Positions 11,280 through 22,610 of a stretch of 64,000 bases of DNA are shown in pieces. The stretch covers positions 38,253,059 to 38,317,058 of the forward strand of contig OY979718.1 of NCBI GenBank assembly GCA_963855995.1, given 5' to 3'. The position numbers and the translations under genes were made by a program. Position 1 is the stretch's first letter; every line of letters begins with the position of its first letter. The notes beneath the pieces are model-generated. The model saw nothing but the letters and a program-made list of their open reading frames with translations, did not search any database and was not told the origin of the DNA. Origin of the DNA: Muricea muricata (taxonomy: Eukaryota > Cnidaria > Anthozoa > Malacalcyonacea > Plexauridae).

Positions 11280-13071
11280 ATGTCGAAAGAATCTCGTGAA
11301 GTATTAGCACAGAAACGAAGCGTTATAAAGCGAAAAATCACTAACCTTGTAAAGAAAGTCGTGCCACTGGTGCAAAAGATTGAAAGCTCACAATTCGATA
11401 TTGTATGTGCGGAACAATACTGAAAGGAACTTCGTGATTTAGATAATCAGTTTGAAGAAATGTATTTATTGGCCATTGCTCAAATCGACCCTAAAGATGA
11501 AGAACTGATCGCAAAAGACTACGAAGAACTGGATGCTCATGACGATCGAATCAGAGAAACTGTAAGTAAACTTATATTTTTTATGAACACACAAGCTGCC
11601 AAGGTTTCACATAAAACAAAATCTTCTGGTAGCAAAGACAAGAAAGCCATAGAACGGAAATGGAATAGTATTACAAGTAACATAAACAAAATAGTTACAA
11701 ATATTGAAGAAGCAGCTAATAAGCCTGAGGAATGTGATATTGAAGATCTTATCGATATTAGAAATCAAATTTCTGAATGTGAAAAATCCCTTGATTGTTT
11801 TACTCAAGTGAAATTGACTCATCTATGCCAGAATTAGATGAAGATGGCAAGAACTGGAACGACCTTCTGTCTAGTTATTTTGATAAGATTAAGTCAAATC
11901 AAGAAAAATTATCTTTACTAATAAAGCAACATCGCCGGGAGCAAATGAAGCAAGCGAAAGAGCTTGAAATTGAAAGAGAAAACCGAAATAAGCAACTTGA
12001 GGTTCAAAATACTCAACAACAGCATGAGCTTAGCTTGTTGTTGAATAAAGTCAAAACATTAGAAAGTTCTGAAGAAAATGAACAAAAAACTGTGAAACTC
12101 CCTCCATTAAGTGCCCCTACATTTAATGGGGAACCCACTAAATGGAAATCTTATTGGCAACAATTTGAAGCAACAATACATAACTCAAAGAAATTACATA
12201 ATCAGCTTCCCATGCAATATCTCCTGAAATTTCTTGTCACTAAAAGGGCTAGAGATGCAATAGAAGGAATTGATGCAGCAGCAGAAGCGTACCCTGAAGC
12301 CATTGCAGCACTTATGGCTCGTTTTGATCGACCCCAAATTATCCATCGTGCCCATGCTAGAGCCTTACTAAATGCCAAACCAGTTAAAGATGGCACGAGC
12401 TCAGAACTGAGACAGCTACACGACACCTTCCATCATCATTTAAGATCATTGAAAGCACAAGACAAGCTTGACTTTGATAGATTTATGACAGTTTTGAGCG
12501 AGTCCAAACTTGATTCCCAAACAATGATTGAATGGCAAAAATTGGCACAAGCAGAAAAGGATGTCCCTTCCTATACCAAATTCCTTGAATTTCTTGACCT
12601 CAGAGCAACAACTACTGAACTAACTCCCTATGAATGTAATCAAAGGAAATCACAGCCCTTTAACAAGAAACCAAAGTCGTACAGTCCTGGGAATTTCAAC
12701 AAATCTGAATTAATCCATGCCACTACTGCACAAGTCAAGTGCTTAGCTTTCAATGGACAGAAACACAGCATTGCCTATTGCCAAACCTTCAAAGAGAAAT
12801 ACCTTTCCGAGAAGCGTGCCTTTGTATATCAAAAGGTCTTTGCCTCAACTGCCTGAAAGGAAAGCATACGGTAAAGCAATGTCCTTCACCACATTCATGC
12901 CTCAAATGTGGCAAGAGACATCACACTCTGTTACATGTTGATGACTCTAAACCACCTGAAAACAATCCTGAAGTCCCTAAGCAAGACATACCAAACACCA
13001 ATTTGCCCCCCTCTGCAAACCCCCTCCAGCACGCAATCTACCCAACAACAATGGAACTAATGCATCACTAA
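11280..13071 (+). pseudogene. BEL gag, broken
   Basis: The ATG at 11280 (MSKESREVLAQKR) starts a charged coiled-coil N-terminus. An in-frame TGA at 11421-11423 follows, and the same frame continues to a stop at 11835. A shift then moves reading to the frame beginning near 11795, which holds the capsid signature [20 protein letters not shown] and the helical domain to about 12830. A second shift leads to a zinc knuckle ([14 protein letters not shown], then CLKCGKRHH) at about 12850-12935. These knuckles package element RNA in intact copies. At least two frameshifts and one stop make it a pseudogene. Confidence 0.85.
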
Positions 13072-13074
13072 CGT

Positions 13075-13745
13075 ACGTAGCTACACCCCAAACAAGCAGC
13101 TTGCGTACTGTTCTGATGATGACAGCCGAAGTTGTTGTAAGCTCCTCATCTGGTCAACAAACGACAGTGCGAGCCCTACTTGACCCAGCATCAACAGCGT
13201 CCTTTGTCACTGAGAAACTTGCCCAGCACCTTAAGTTAAGGAAATCGCTATAAATGGAATAGGAGGATCCCAATACCCAAACTTAAGTAACAGTATTGTG
13301 AACATTAACTTAAAATCTACTCGCCTACCACGACATCCTAAAAACAGGACTCATCCTTGGACCTAAGGGAACACCGGCAGCTCAAGAAACCCTATTTGGT
13401 TGGGTCTTGCTCGGCAATGCTAATGATCATTACTCAACAAGAGAATCAGTCACAACTCTCCATGCCTCAACCATCTACCCTAGCTGCGAAGAAACGTTAC
13501 AGAAGTTCTGGGCGCTAGAAAAACCGCCCAACCTAAAGTTCCTGTGTCCCCGGCTGACAAATTAGCATAGATCATTACAACCAACACCTCAAGCACGAAG
13601 AGAATGGTCGCTTTTTTGTTAAACTTCCTTTCAAACCACAGAAATCTACCCTCGGGGAGTCGCGAGCTCTCGCCTTACGTCGCTTTTTATCTCTTGAGCA
13701 TCGTCTTCGTCGTTCCGACCAGTTTAAAAATTATGCAAATGTATT
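13075..13745 (+). pseudogene. BEL protease and linker, broken
   Basis: The aspartic-protease motif ALLDPASTASFVTEKLAQ is at about 13172-13225. In BEL elements the canonical D(T/S)G is often DPAS or DSGS, so the first catalytic Asp is kept. After stops comes LGPKGTPAAQETLFGWVL (about 13355-13410), typical of the region behind BEL protease. The reverse-transcriptase N-terminus (GRFFVKLPFK, then LRRFLSLEHRLRR) runs to about 13745, where a frame break separates it from the long pol frame. Confidence 0.8.
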
Positions 13746-13747
13746 AA

Positions 13748-16700
13748 ATGAGTATATCTCCTCTGGTTCCTGATAATGATCTTAACAAACCCCCTTCGAA
13801 TGCCTTTTACTTGGCCCACCATGTCGTCTATAAGGATTCCGCAACTACTCCTTTAGGTGTTGTCTTCGATGGTTCAATGAAAACCACCTCTGGTGTCTCT
13901 CTTAATGATCAGCTACTCATTGGACCAACCGAATACTCCCCACTCAACGACGTCCTCATTCGTTTCCGCAGATATCCATATGTCCTTACCACTGATGTTT
14001 CCAAAATGTATCGGGCAGTCGGCTTAGCTGGAGAGGACAGAGATTACCATCGGTTCTTATGGAGAGAGAATCCCACCGATCCAGTTATTGATTATCGAAT
14101 GACACGAGTCACTTTCGGAATTGCAAGTGCTGCATTTCTTGTAACTAATTCTGTTTCTCATCTTGCCAAAGAAAACGAAGCAAAGTTTCCTCTCGCTGCT
14201 AAAGCTGTAAGGGAATCGTTTTACGTGGATGATGGTTTACCTTCAGTACAAACGAAGCAAGAAGCAATCTTGATACAACGACAACTCCAAGATCTTTTTG
14301 CAGCAGGCGGATTCAAGCTTCATAAATGGGACTCTAACTCAACTGAAGTATTGAACTGGATCCCACAAGAAATTCGAAGCAGCCAAGCCATATCTAAGTT
14401 GGGAGATTCGGACAACTTTGTTAAGACACTTGGCATGGAATACAACTCAAGTAAAGATTACTTCCAATTTTCCTCTGCAGATCTTTCCATTGATCTATTC
14501 CACCTCACCAAGCGCAGCGTATTATCTGATTTATCAAAGATCTTCGACCCACTTGGCCTCATCTCATGCATCACGATTGTTGTGAAAATCATTTTCCAAC
14601 AGCTATGGAAACAAAGCAGGGATGAGCCATTGCCACCGGACATTCAAAGACATTTCATGAACTGGAGAGAAAGCTTAGTTAAACTCTCCAACTTAAGAAT
14701 CCCTAGCTGCTACACACCAAACCATTGTCAGATCGTCGATCAACAACTTATTGGTTTCTCCGACGCCTGTGAGAAGGCTTACTGTGGGGTTGTGTATTTG
14801 AGGAGCACCGATACTACAGGAGAAGTTCACGTATCTATTGTGATGGTTAAAACACGCGTTGCACCGATCAAGAAGGTTTCTCTACCTCGTCTCGAACTTT
14901 GCGGAGCTCTCTTACTCGCCCAGATGATGCGACATTTTCAAGAAATCCTTTCCATCCCACTGCTGAATTTACATGCCTTCACCGATAGTTCTATCGTCCT
15001 TTACTGGATTTATGGCACCAGCCAACGGTTTAAGACATTCGAAGCCAATCGAATTGCAAAGGTACAAGATTTGGTACCACCTCAAAGATGGAAACACGTT
15101 GATTGTGTACAAAATCCAGCTGCAGTTGGATCTCGTGGCATACTAGCAAATGAAATTGAAGAACACCAACTCTGGTGGTCTGGTCCTGATTGGATAAAGG
15201 AAAATCATTCAAGTTGGCCATCGAAATTTACTGCACCTCCTTCACTGGAAGCTCTCCAGTCACTAGGTGTCGCAAGAGACAGCTTACAACTAGAAGAACA
15301 GAAAGAAGTTTCCATGCAAGCAACGACGGATGTAGCCCCAAAGGCACAGACTCCTGTAATTGACATTAACCCATATTCAAGTTACACTCAACTTGTAAGA
15401 GTCATTGCGTGGGTATTTCGCGTGGTCACTCGCTCAAATCTATTCAGTTCGACACCACTCTCAGTACTGGAGCTATCCCAAGCCAAGACTTGGTCAATCA
15501 AACAAGCTCAAGCACAGATGTTTCCAAACACTATTAAGACGTTAAGAAAGAAAAACCCATTGCCATTGTCTGACCCGTTGCAATCGTTAAACGTCTTCTT
15601 GGACAAAGACGGATTACTAACAGTTGGTGGTCGTCTTTCGCAGTCGAAAGATTACGAGTCTCGTCATCCACTGATACTTCATGGAAAGCATCATCTGTCA
15701 ACATTGATAATACAAAGTGAACATAAACGATTGTGTCATGCTAGTCCAAAGCTTACTTTGGGATCTCTTCAGGACATTTATCACATTATTAGTGCGCGTA
15801 GAGTCGTTCGTAAGTGGATACGTGAGTGCATGGTATGTAGGCGAGCATCTCCAAAGATAACAACTCAATTGATGGGTCAGCTACCCTCTGCACGTGTTTT
15901 GCCTACCTTTGCCAATGACAGAGTATCAGTAAACTATGCTGGACCGTTTACACTAAAGGTTGGGTCGACTCGAAAGCCAACGTACCGCAAAGCATACATA
16001 GCGATTTTCGTTTGCCTTGTTACCGAAGCCTGTCACATCGAGTTAGTTTCAGTCCTTTCTGCAGAAGCACTCCTTGCTGCACTTCGTCGTTTTGTTTCTC
16101 GAAAAGGAAAACCCACACAGATCTGGAGCAATAATGCAACTTTTTTCCGGCGTACCGATAAAGATTTAAAGGAACTTTATCGACTCCTGCAAAGATCAGA
16201 TGTCAAGGAATCCGTTATGAACTTTTGTACATCCATCCAAGGTATCCAATGGAAATTTAGCCCACCCACTGGTCCTCACCATGGCTCGGTTTGGGAGAAC
16301 GGAGTAAAATCCTGTAAACGGCACTTAAAGCTAGTAGTGGGTGAAACCAAGCTAACCTTTGAAGAAATGACAACAACACTGCGTCAGATTGAAGCCTGTC
16401 TCAACTCCAGACCCCTGATATCATCGCTCGATGCAAATGATGATGATGGAATCTCGCCCCTCACCCCGGGTCATTTTCTTATTGGACGTCCTTTAGAAGC
16501 ACTGCCTAGTCACAGATACACCGAGTCCATCCAAGGCTTAAAGAGATGGAAACTATGTCAAGCGTTGGCACAACACTTTTGGAAGCGATGGTCCACCGAA
16601 TACCTCAATGGTTTACAACCATTTAACAAGTGGAAACGTCCGAAACGAAATCTTCAAGTAAACGATATAGTCCACATCAAAGACAATCGTACCGCTCCTT

Positions 16701-16867
16701 GCAAATGGCCCCTTGGTCGAGTCACAAAGATCCATCCGGGTCCAGATAACCTGGTTCGAGTCGTTACTGTACAAACAAAGACTGGAACCTTCATCCGACC
16801 AATTGTCAAGCTGTGCCTACTTCTACCAGCTAAAGAACAACCGAGGCAAGACAATCAAAGCAAGTAA
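13748..16867 (+). pseudogene. BEL pol: reverse transcriptase, RNase H, integrase (catalytically altered)
   Basis: An uninterrupted 1,039-codon frame. Reverse transcriptase has TDVSKMYRA (about residue 80) and the polymerase box FYVDDGL (about 158). An RNase H-like part follows with FSDACEKAYCGVVY and HAFTDSSIVLYW. Then the integrase: a zinc-binding region (WIRECMVCRR, about 695) and the DDE core. Two of the three catalytic acids are replaced: VSVNYAGPF has Asn at codon 729 (15932-15934), and IWSNNATFF has Asn at codon 795 (16130-16132). In the family these are Asp (VDYxGPF, SDNxT). Glu850 (VWENGVKS) is kept. Both changes fit single G-to-A substitutions. The upstream part is in another frame, so the start at 13748 is only the first ATG after the break. 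Confidence 0.88.
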
Positions 16868-16937
16868 AGAGACATTGAACATTGAACAAACATAAGTTTA
16901 AGCAGATAAGTTACAATAGATTTGTATTTACATTTTA

Positions 16938-17895
16938 CAGGGGGAGGACCGAAAAAAGTGGCCCCCTATGAAGATAGGGTTTTTAGACTATAATTGTGTA
17001 AAGCGTGCGGAAAACGTAGAGAAATTCATAAACAGGACTGTACAATTACCAAACATGACCGAAGGACTAACACTTTTGAACCTCAAGTGTAATTTTCATC
17101 ACACAAACAGATAAATAATAGTATGTTTTGTGATTAAATTGAATAGTTCAAATGGCTTCCCATCAACCGTTGCTGCAGTTGTTTGGCGGTATTAAAAACG
17201 TTTTCACGTAATGAACACGTTAACAACTCAACATTACGTCACATTTGTACAATTTACAATGCCATTGTCACATTAACTTAATTTCTCGTTATCGTGTTGT
17301 GTCTTATTTTCAGTACTTTGTTGGCATTCCCTTCGATTTAATAACAGCTTTGCATCTACTACCCATGCACTCCACAAGTTTTTTCAAGTATTCGTCATTT
17401 ATTTCGTTCCATGCAGTTTTAAGAATTTGGAAAAGTTCAACGATCGCAACGATCCCAAACACACAAGTGGGTAGTAGATGCAAAGCTGTTATTAAATCGA
17501 AGGGAATGCCAACAAAGTACTGAAAATAAGACACAACACGATAACGAGAAATTAAGTTAATGTGACAATGGCATTGTAAATTGTACAAATGTGACGTAAT
17601 GTTGAGTTGTTAACGTGTTCATTACGTGAAAACGTTTTTAATACCGCCAAACAACTGCAGCAACGGTTGATGGGAAGCCATTTGAACTATTCAATTTAAT
17701 CAAAAAACATACTATTATTTATCTGTTTGTGTGATGAAAATTACACTTGAGGTTCAAAAGTGTTAGTCCTTCGGTCATGTTTGGTAATTGTACAGTCCTG
17801 TTTATGAATTTCTCTACGTTTTCCGCACGCTTTACAAAATTATAGTCTAAAAACCCTATCTTCATAGGGGGCCACTTTTTTCAGTCCTCCCCCTG
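16938..17895. mobile_element. Fold-back Tc1/mariner derivative inside the BEL element
   Basis: Two nearly identical inverted arms of 429 bp including the flanking A/T (16937-17365 and 17468-17896) are separated by a 102-bp spacer. The ends start CAGGGGGAGGACC and sit between TA dinucleotides (16936-16937 and 17896-17897), the Tc1/mariner target site. One orientation of the spacer plus left arm encodes a transposase C-terminus. The structure suggests that one end of an autonomous element was duplicated in inverted orientation, giving a hairpin-like non-autonomous copy. It lies between pol and the 3' LTR. Confidence 0.88.
17310..17455 (-). pseudogene. Tc1/mariner transposase C-terminal fragment
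   Basis: Minus-strand residues ELFQILKTAWNEINDEYLKK, then LVECMGSRCKAVIKSKG and a final PTKY, match the usual end of Tc1-family transposases (W..I...Y..KL..SM..R..AVI..KGG.TKY). The DDE catalytic core is absent. The same arm sequence at the other side gives a mirrored frame without the spacer-encoded part. Confidence 0.75.
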
Positions 17896-17938
17896 TATGT
17901 GGACATTTTTTAAGTTGGTATTATCAAGGCCGGCGGAA

Positions 17939-18149
17939 TGGACACGCGTTGTGTGTTACACCAAGTTCTTCGACTTAGATAATTTATTTTAATTATTTCA
18001 AGCATGCGCATTAGGACTCTCTCTCTCTCTCTTGTTCAACGTTTTGCAAAAAAAGTACGTAAAATTTTACCTCGTGGTTACTCGTTGTTTTTGGTGAAAT
18101 CCAAGAAATTGTCAACAGACAATTTAAAAGCAGCTTGCAATCGCGTCTA
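17939..18149 (+). repeat. 3' LTR of the BEL/Pao element
   Basis: 211 bp, TGGACACGCG...CGCGTCTA, followed by the target duplication ATAGC. The purine-rich AAGGCCGGCGGAA just before it can act as polypurine tract. It differs from the 5' LTR by a CT microsatellite expansion and scattered substitutions. Confidence 0.88.
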
Positions 18150-18154
18150 ATAGC

Positions 18155-18469
18155 TATAATCAGGTATTATTTCTAAATACTTTCCGACGGATTCTCGTGT
18201 ATCAGAAAGATATGCGTCATCTGTTGCCGGCAGATTTGGGAGATCAGTTGTATTTTTTCTAAATCAGTTGAAGTCGCGAAATGTTATTTGAAAAAATTGT
18301 GTAACTCCGTATATATTTTCTAAAAAGTATACGATAATATGCAAATGAATATTTTCGGTGAGTATTTTCATGGAAATTTCCCAATTTAATCTAAATTTTT
18401 AACAACAATGAAGGAATCAAGCGTCAAAGAATTATTTAACAGGAATAATTTTTTTTACCTGTTCTCGTT
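18155..18469. other. Spacer between two BEL elements, no gene
   Basis: AT-rich unique-looking sequence. No protein, RNA or repeat structure was recognised. Confidence 0.5.
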
Positions 18470-18663
18470 TGACAAAGAAAATTGACTATTCACTCATGCG
18501 ATAAATACGACAAATACACGATATATACTTTTATATATTTTTGCTTCAAAAAAATATAAAATAGAAACATCAACAACACCTTTAAAAGTCCCCGCCGCCT
18601 ATTTCATTAATACCAATGTTTTGATTCTTCCGTATTTAGACTGTAAAAATTATGTATAATGTG
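18470..18663 (-). repeat. 3' LTR of the second BEL element
   Basis: It shares with 30514-30724 the blocks ATTTAGACTRTAAAARTTATG, AAGTCCCCGCC and GACTATTCACT (plus-strand reading). The outer boundary is approximate and no clean target duplication was found. Confidence 0.65.
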
Positions 18664-19395
18664 ACCTTCGATAATTTCGTTCCACTGCTGTCAGGCACGC
18701 AACATCGGCAAATATTCGTTCATCCACTTTCGCCAAACTCGAGATATCAGACTCTCTCCAGTACTTTCTCCAGTACTTTTTTGGGCTACACAGCATCATT
18801 TCCGTTTCAGGAGCAAAATCACCACCCATCAGGCCTTGTAGAAAATAGTTGGGGATAAGATGAGTATCATCTCGTGTGTCAGCTGTCTGATCGGTTAATG
18901 GTCGCGAATTCATAAGACTCTCCACTCCTGAAAACGAGGTTTCATCTGTAGCTTTACTGTCTCCTAGAACTCCATATATAGCTCGCTTGGCTAACTTCAC
19001 CATAACTTCATGGACGTCACCAAAATGTGGTGCTGCCGGTGGATTGAAGGTCCACTTCACCCCTTTATACGCTGTAACGCGTTGTATTTTCTCCTTGTCT
19101 AGCTTATTGCGAGGCCGCTCTTTTAATTCATTTACTGCTCGGACGAACTCAGTTCCACAATCACTCGCGGCTTTTTTGGTATTCGTCTTCGACTTGTAAG
19201 TCGTGTAAAAACATTTAAGAACGTGTCCGTGTCAAGCCTCCAGGCCAGGTAAAGAGACACAACCACCTTTTCAACCGTTTTTGGTCTCGTCCTTGTATTG
19301 TCGTAATGGCCCAACGAAATTGACGGCTGTCTGATCGAAATGACGCGGAATGTAAAACGGAGTCGAACAGCGATCTGATTCGACGCGATAGATAC
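18650..19395 (-). pseudogene. BEL integrase fragment
   Basis: On minus, AVNFVGPL (about 19325) opens the integrase core; the usual Asp is Asn here. AWRLDTDTFLNVFTRLTSRR follows, then SDCGTEF (second Asp kept) and FNPPAAPHFGDVHEVMVKLA with an altered WE motif. C-terminal motifs are NSRPLTDQTADTRDDT and FAPETEMMLCSPKKYWR. This differs clearly from the integrase of the BEL element at 10987-18149, so it is another lineage. Frame changes near 19060-19200 confirm decay. Confidence 0.8.
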
Positions 19396-19408
19396 TTAAT
19401 CGGAGGAG

Positions 19409-20505
19409 GTGTTTGTGCTTTTATTAAATCGAGTTTCTCATTTAGTGTCCTTTACGATTTTTCTGATGATTCAATCGAGTCTTTGTGGTTATATTTAAGA
19501 CCCCACAAACTACCTCGAGGAGTATCTTCTATAATTGTGTGCATTATTTCTCACCCTCCATTAAATGACCCAAACGCGTTAATTGACCATATATCAGCGG
19601 TATTGGATTTGTTTTTTATAGAACACCCACATGCTGGAGTGCTTTTGGTAGGCGATTTTAACCGATGTCTTATTTCAAGACTGTGTTGGTGCTTTAATTT
19701 GAAACAAAGTGTTAAAAACCATACCAGAGGAAAGGCGATACTCGATTATGTTTTAACAAATTTTTCGGCTTACTATGACGTCCTACCGTTGGGATCAAGT
19801 GACCATAATGTAATTATATGCAAACCAACGAATTCTAAACCTGCAAACGATATCAAATGATAAGGAACAGGAATAAGTAAAGAACGCGTTTGGAAGGTGG
19901 CCATCAAATGTTGATTGTAATTCCTTGTACCATTCTACCTCTTGTGAAGACAAACTTAATATTCTTCATAACATTGTTATATTCTAGAAATGGAATTATT
20001 TTTTCCCACAAAACCCGTATAAATTCACAGTCGAGATAAGCCTTAAATATAACTGGTAAATTTAAGAAATTAATCGAAGATAGGCAAATGATTCCCTGTA
20101 TAAACAGTTACGTAATGCGGCGAATAGGGAAGCGTCCAAACTTAAATCTTCCTATTTTGAAAGAAAACTCAACCATCTTGAGTCGAATCCAAACCCAAAA
20201 AAGTGGTGGAAATCGGTCAAAGAATTAGCTAGCTATCGTAAAAAGAGCCAAATCCCTATAAACTTTTGATGCTGATAACTTGGTGTTACTGGTGTAACAC
20301 TAGCCAATAAAATAAACGAGGAATTCTCTGCGGTTTTACAAGAATATACCCCTCTTCGTCCACTTCTTCGAACCAACGAAGATCTCAATTGTCCAGTAGA
20401 ATATATATTAAGCGAGGATGACGTCTATGGTACATTAACATTTTTAAGTCTCCTGGACCGGATGATATCCCGAATAATTGGGTACTGAAATCTGAAACAT
20501 AAAAA
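19409..20505 (+). pseudogene. LINE endonuclease and start of reverse transcriptase (outer LINE)
   Basis: GGGVCAFIKSSFSFSVLY opens the frame, followed by HAGVLLVGDFNRC, ILDYVLTNFS and LGSSDHNVI, the motifs of the endonuclease/exonuclease/phosphatase fold that nicks target DNA. After stops and shifts come a linker (KKWWKSVKELASYRKKSQIP) and SPGPDDIPNNWVL, the first reverse-transcriptase motif. The 5' end of the domain is missing, as usual for truncated LINE copies. Confidence 0.8.
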
Positions 20506-20589
20506 GAATGTATGTATGTCAGTTACAACCACTCGTGGTATTTTTCTGCTATAACATTGCGGATTGCTGATAGTAATGCAATAACATCC

Positions 20590-21640
20590 ATGGCGAAAAA
20601 GTGGAAAGCAAACTTAAGTTTTGCGTGGACTGGTGACTTTGAATCGCTCAAGGAATTCGTCGGAGAAAATCTGAAATTGGTCGGCTCCTGGTCTCAACCT
20701 AATGGAGACAAAAAGATTTTCAGCTCGGTCTCGAATGTGTCTATAATTTGGCGAAAGAATAAGAACTCTTTGAATGTAAATGGGGAAGGTGCAAACAATA
20801 TATTGAAGGAACTTTTTCCATATATATGCGACTATGATGATAAACAATGTCTGCATAATTTTGATCGGCCGTCAAGCGATGTTTCTGATGTGAAAGAAGC
20901 GATTGAAAACGTACGAATTGGTCAACTAGTTAACGCTGAAGCCGTGCAAGCATTGGCAGATTCAATTTCCCATATTTCGTCGGAAATTTCTACCTTGAAA
21001 CACTTTAAAGCGAATCTTTACCGAGACGACTCTGAAATAGGTGAGTCAATTATTGAGGAAACCATGTATTCAAAACAACAATGTCACATAAAAGCTTGTG
21101 TTTCAGATAATGCTAATTTTAACGGCCTTTCAATTTCTGAAACGATAAATGCCCCTAAGAACAATTGGGGTGTTGATAACTCATTGTTGGAGGAAACACT
21201 CAGTGGAAAAAATGAGGGAAAACAGGGAGCATTGTGTTCTCATGATAATCCTCCCAAACAAATAGAGGAAAAGACTAGTCTACCAACTAATGGTCTTGGA
21301 CCCACAAGGGAGTTAGATTACCGATCTGATCAATGTGAAATCGGGAACGATATGCCTAGCTACGCCGACGTAGTCGCACTTGCGGCTTCTGTGTCTGATA
21401 AAACGAACACGAAATGCCGTTCGAAAATTAGCAGTAAATCGCCCAGAAGACAAGCTGAAACAAAAGAGGATTTTGATGGCGATGGTTTCATCGGAGTCCA
21501 ACGTAAACGGAATAAAATAAAAAAATTTTGTTTCCGGAATTTCGGCCTCAGTAAACGAGAAGCAAATTACGCATTACCTTCAGAAAAGAAACATTACATC
21601 AACGTATATTTCAACTTTTCAGAGTAAGCGTAAAGGCACA
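20590..21640 (+). pseudogene. LINE ORF1 protein (inner LINE)
   Basis: MAKKWKANLSFAWTGDFESL begins the likely protein. The middle is acidic and low complexity, then comes DMPSYADVVALAASVS, a motif common in front of LINE ORF1 RNA-binding parts, and a basic C-terminus (FIGVQRKRNKIKKF). A frameshift near 21525 moves a further conserved part (VSGISASVNEKQITHYLQKR) to another frame. ORF1 proteins bind LINE RNA; no zinc knuckle is visible here. Confidence 0.65.
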
Positions 21641-21774
21641 ATATCATAAAAAATACATATTCCAGCAGCTACGAGCTCGTTAGTATTTAAAGACGTTTTT
21701 GGCCGCAGTACGTTACTTGTAAACCATGGCGTTCAAGCAAAAATGGTAATAAATCCAACCCCGGATAGTCACCC

Positions 21775-22165
21775 ATGGTGATGGAAACTTCTCAACGTAC
21801 GTATAATGGCTTAAGTAATACCCACAAGAATCTCCTATCGCAAAAAGAGATAGCCTGCATGCCCCGTGGGTGGAGTAAGAACAAGTTTTCTACTACAAAT
21901 TTAATTCAAATCCCATTAAACCATCAAATTCCACAAAACGATTGTACTCCAGCGACCTTGAACTCGCCAGCTATAGGGATAATTTCCGAGCTCAGATTTC
22001 CGACACAAGTTTCCACAGATTATGGATCAATTTACAATATAAGAAAACTAAGTCATTATTGGTCTGTGTCTCTTACCGTCCTCCTGATTGTTCTTTTGAT
22101 TGCTTTGAAAATTTTTTCACACCTCAGCATATCCAAGCTCTTGGTATGCGAAAACCGATTGTTAT
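21775..22165 (+). pseudogene. LINE endonuclease, first part, cut by gypsy insertion
   Basis: One frame carries YSSDLELASYRDNF and SLLVCVSYRPPDCSFDCFEN (about 22055-22115), typical of APE-type LINE endonuclease. It ends at GMRKPIVI, where the Ty3/gypsy element begins. The next residues of the domain (LGDLTC, equivalent to the GDFN motif) are found directly after that element at 25086. Confidence 0.78.
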
Positions 22166-22383
22166 TGTGAAATTTAAGAACGTATTGACCGGAGATATTA
22201 TCCCCGGTGAAACGAGACAGCGTGTCATGTGACACCGGATATGAGATGAAAGAAAAACACGTTTTTTGTACGTTTTGTGTAGTTGAAAATATTGTACGTG
22301 AACAAAATTAAACGAGTCAAAAGAATAATAGAAATATTATTTTGCGTTGTTGTATACTTATTAAAGTTACAAAAGAAGGAACA
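22166..22383 (+). repeat. 5' LTR of the gypsy element
   Basis: 218 bp. It contains CCGGTGAAACGAGACAGC and TGACACCGGATATGAGATG, matching the 3' LTR almost base for base. An AT-rich 3' part probably holds the transcription end signals. Confidence 0.9.
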
Positions 22384-22610
22384 TTTTGGCGACCCTGCCA
22401 GGACCCAAACGGGGTTAAATACAGACAAAGAAATACTTACAGAGGAAAAAATATGGCGTAAGTACGAGCCGTGTTTTGGGTTTAAAATATGGTGTTCAAA
22501 TGGATTTTAAGTCTGAACGAGTGCATATAGTGTCTATGGATGTTGTGGGTACGAGATAATTGACTATTTGATCGGTAAACTATCTTAATCTTGTGGAATT
22601 CGTGGACAAT

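Larger units (their letters stand above)
10987..18149 (+). mobile_element. BEL/Pao LTR retrotransposon, near full length, inactive
   Basis: Two LTRs (10987-11190 and 17939-18149) flank gag, protease, reverse transcriptase, RNase H and integrase in BEL order. The 5-bp duplication ATAGC sits at 10982-10986 and 18150-18154, which fixes both ends. The 7,163-bp length includes a 958-bp Tc1-type insertion in the 3' untranslated region. The copy is dead: there is an in-frame stop early in gag, frame breaks near 11800, 12830, 13250 and 13745, and catalytic changes in integrase. The LTRs differ at roughly ten sites plus a few indels over about 205 bp by eye, so it is moderately old. Confidence 0.92.

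Noticed and set aside
17245..17523. Plus-strand 92-codon frame in the fold-back element
   Set aside because: Its first 40 residues mirror the minus-strand frame because of the inverted arms. Only the minus reading over spacer and left arm matches a transposase end.
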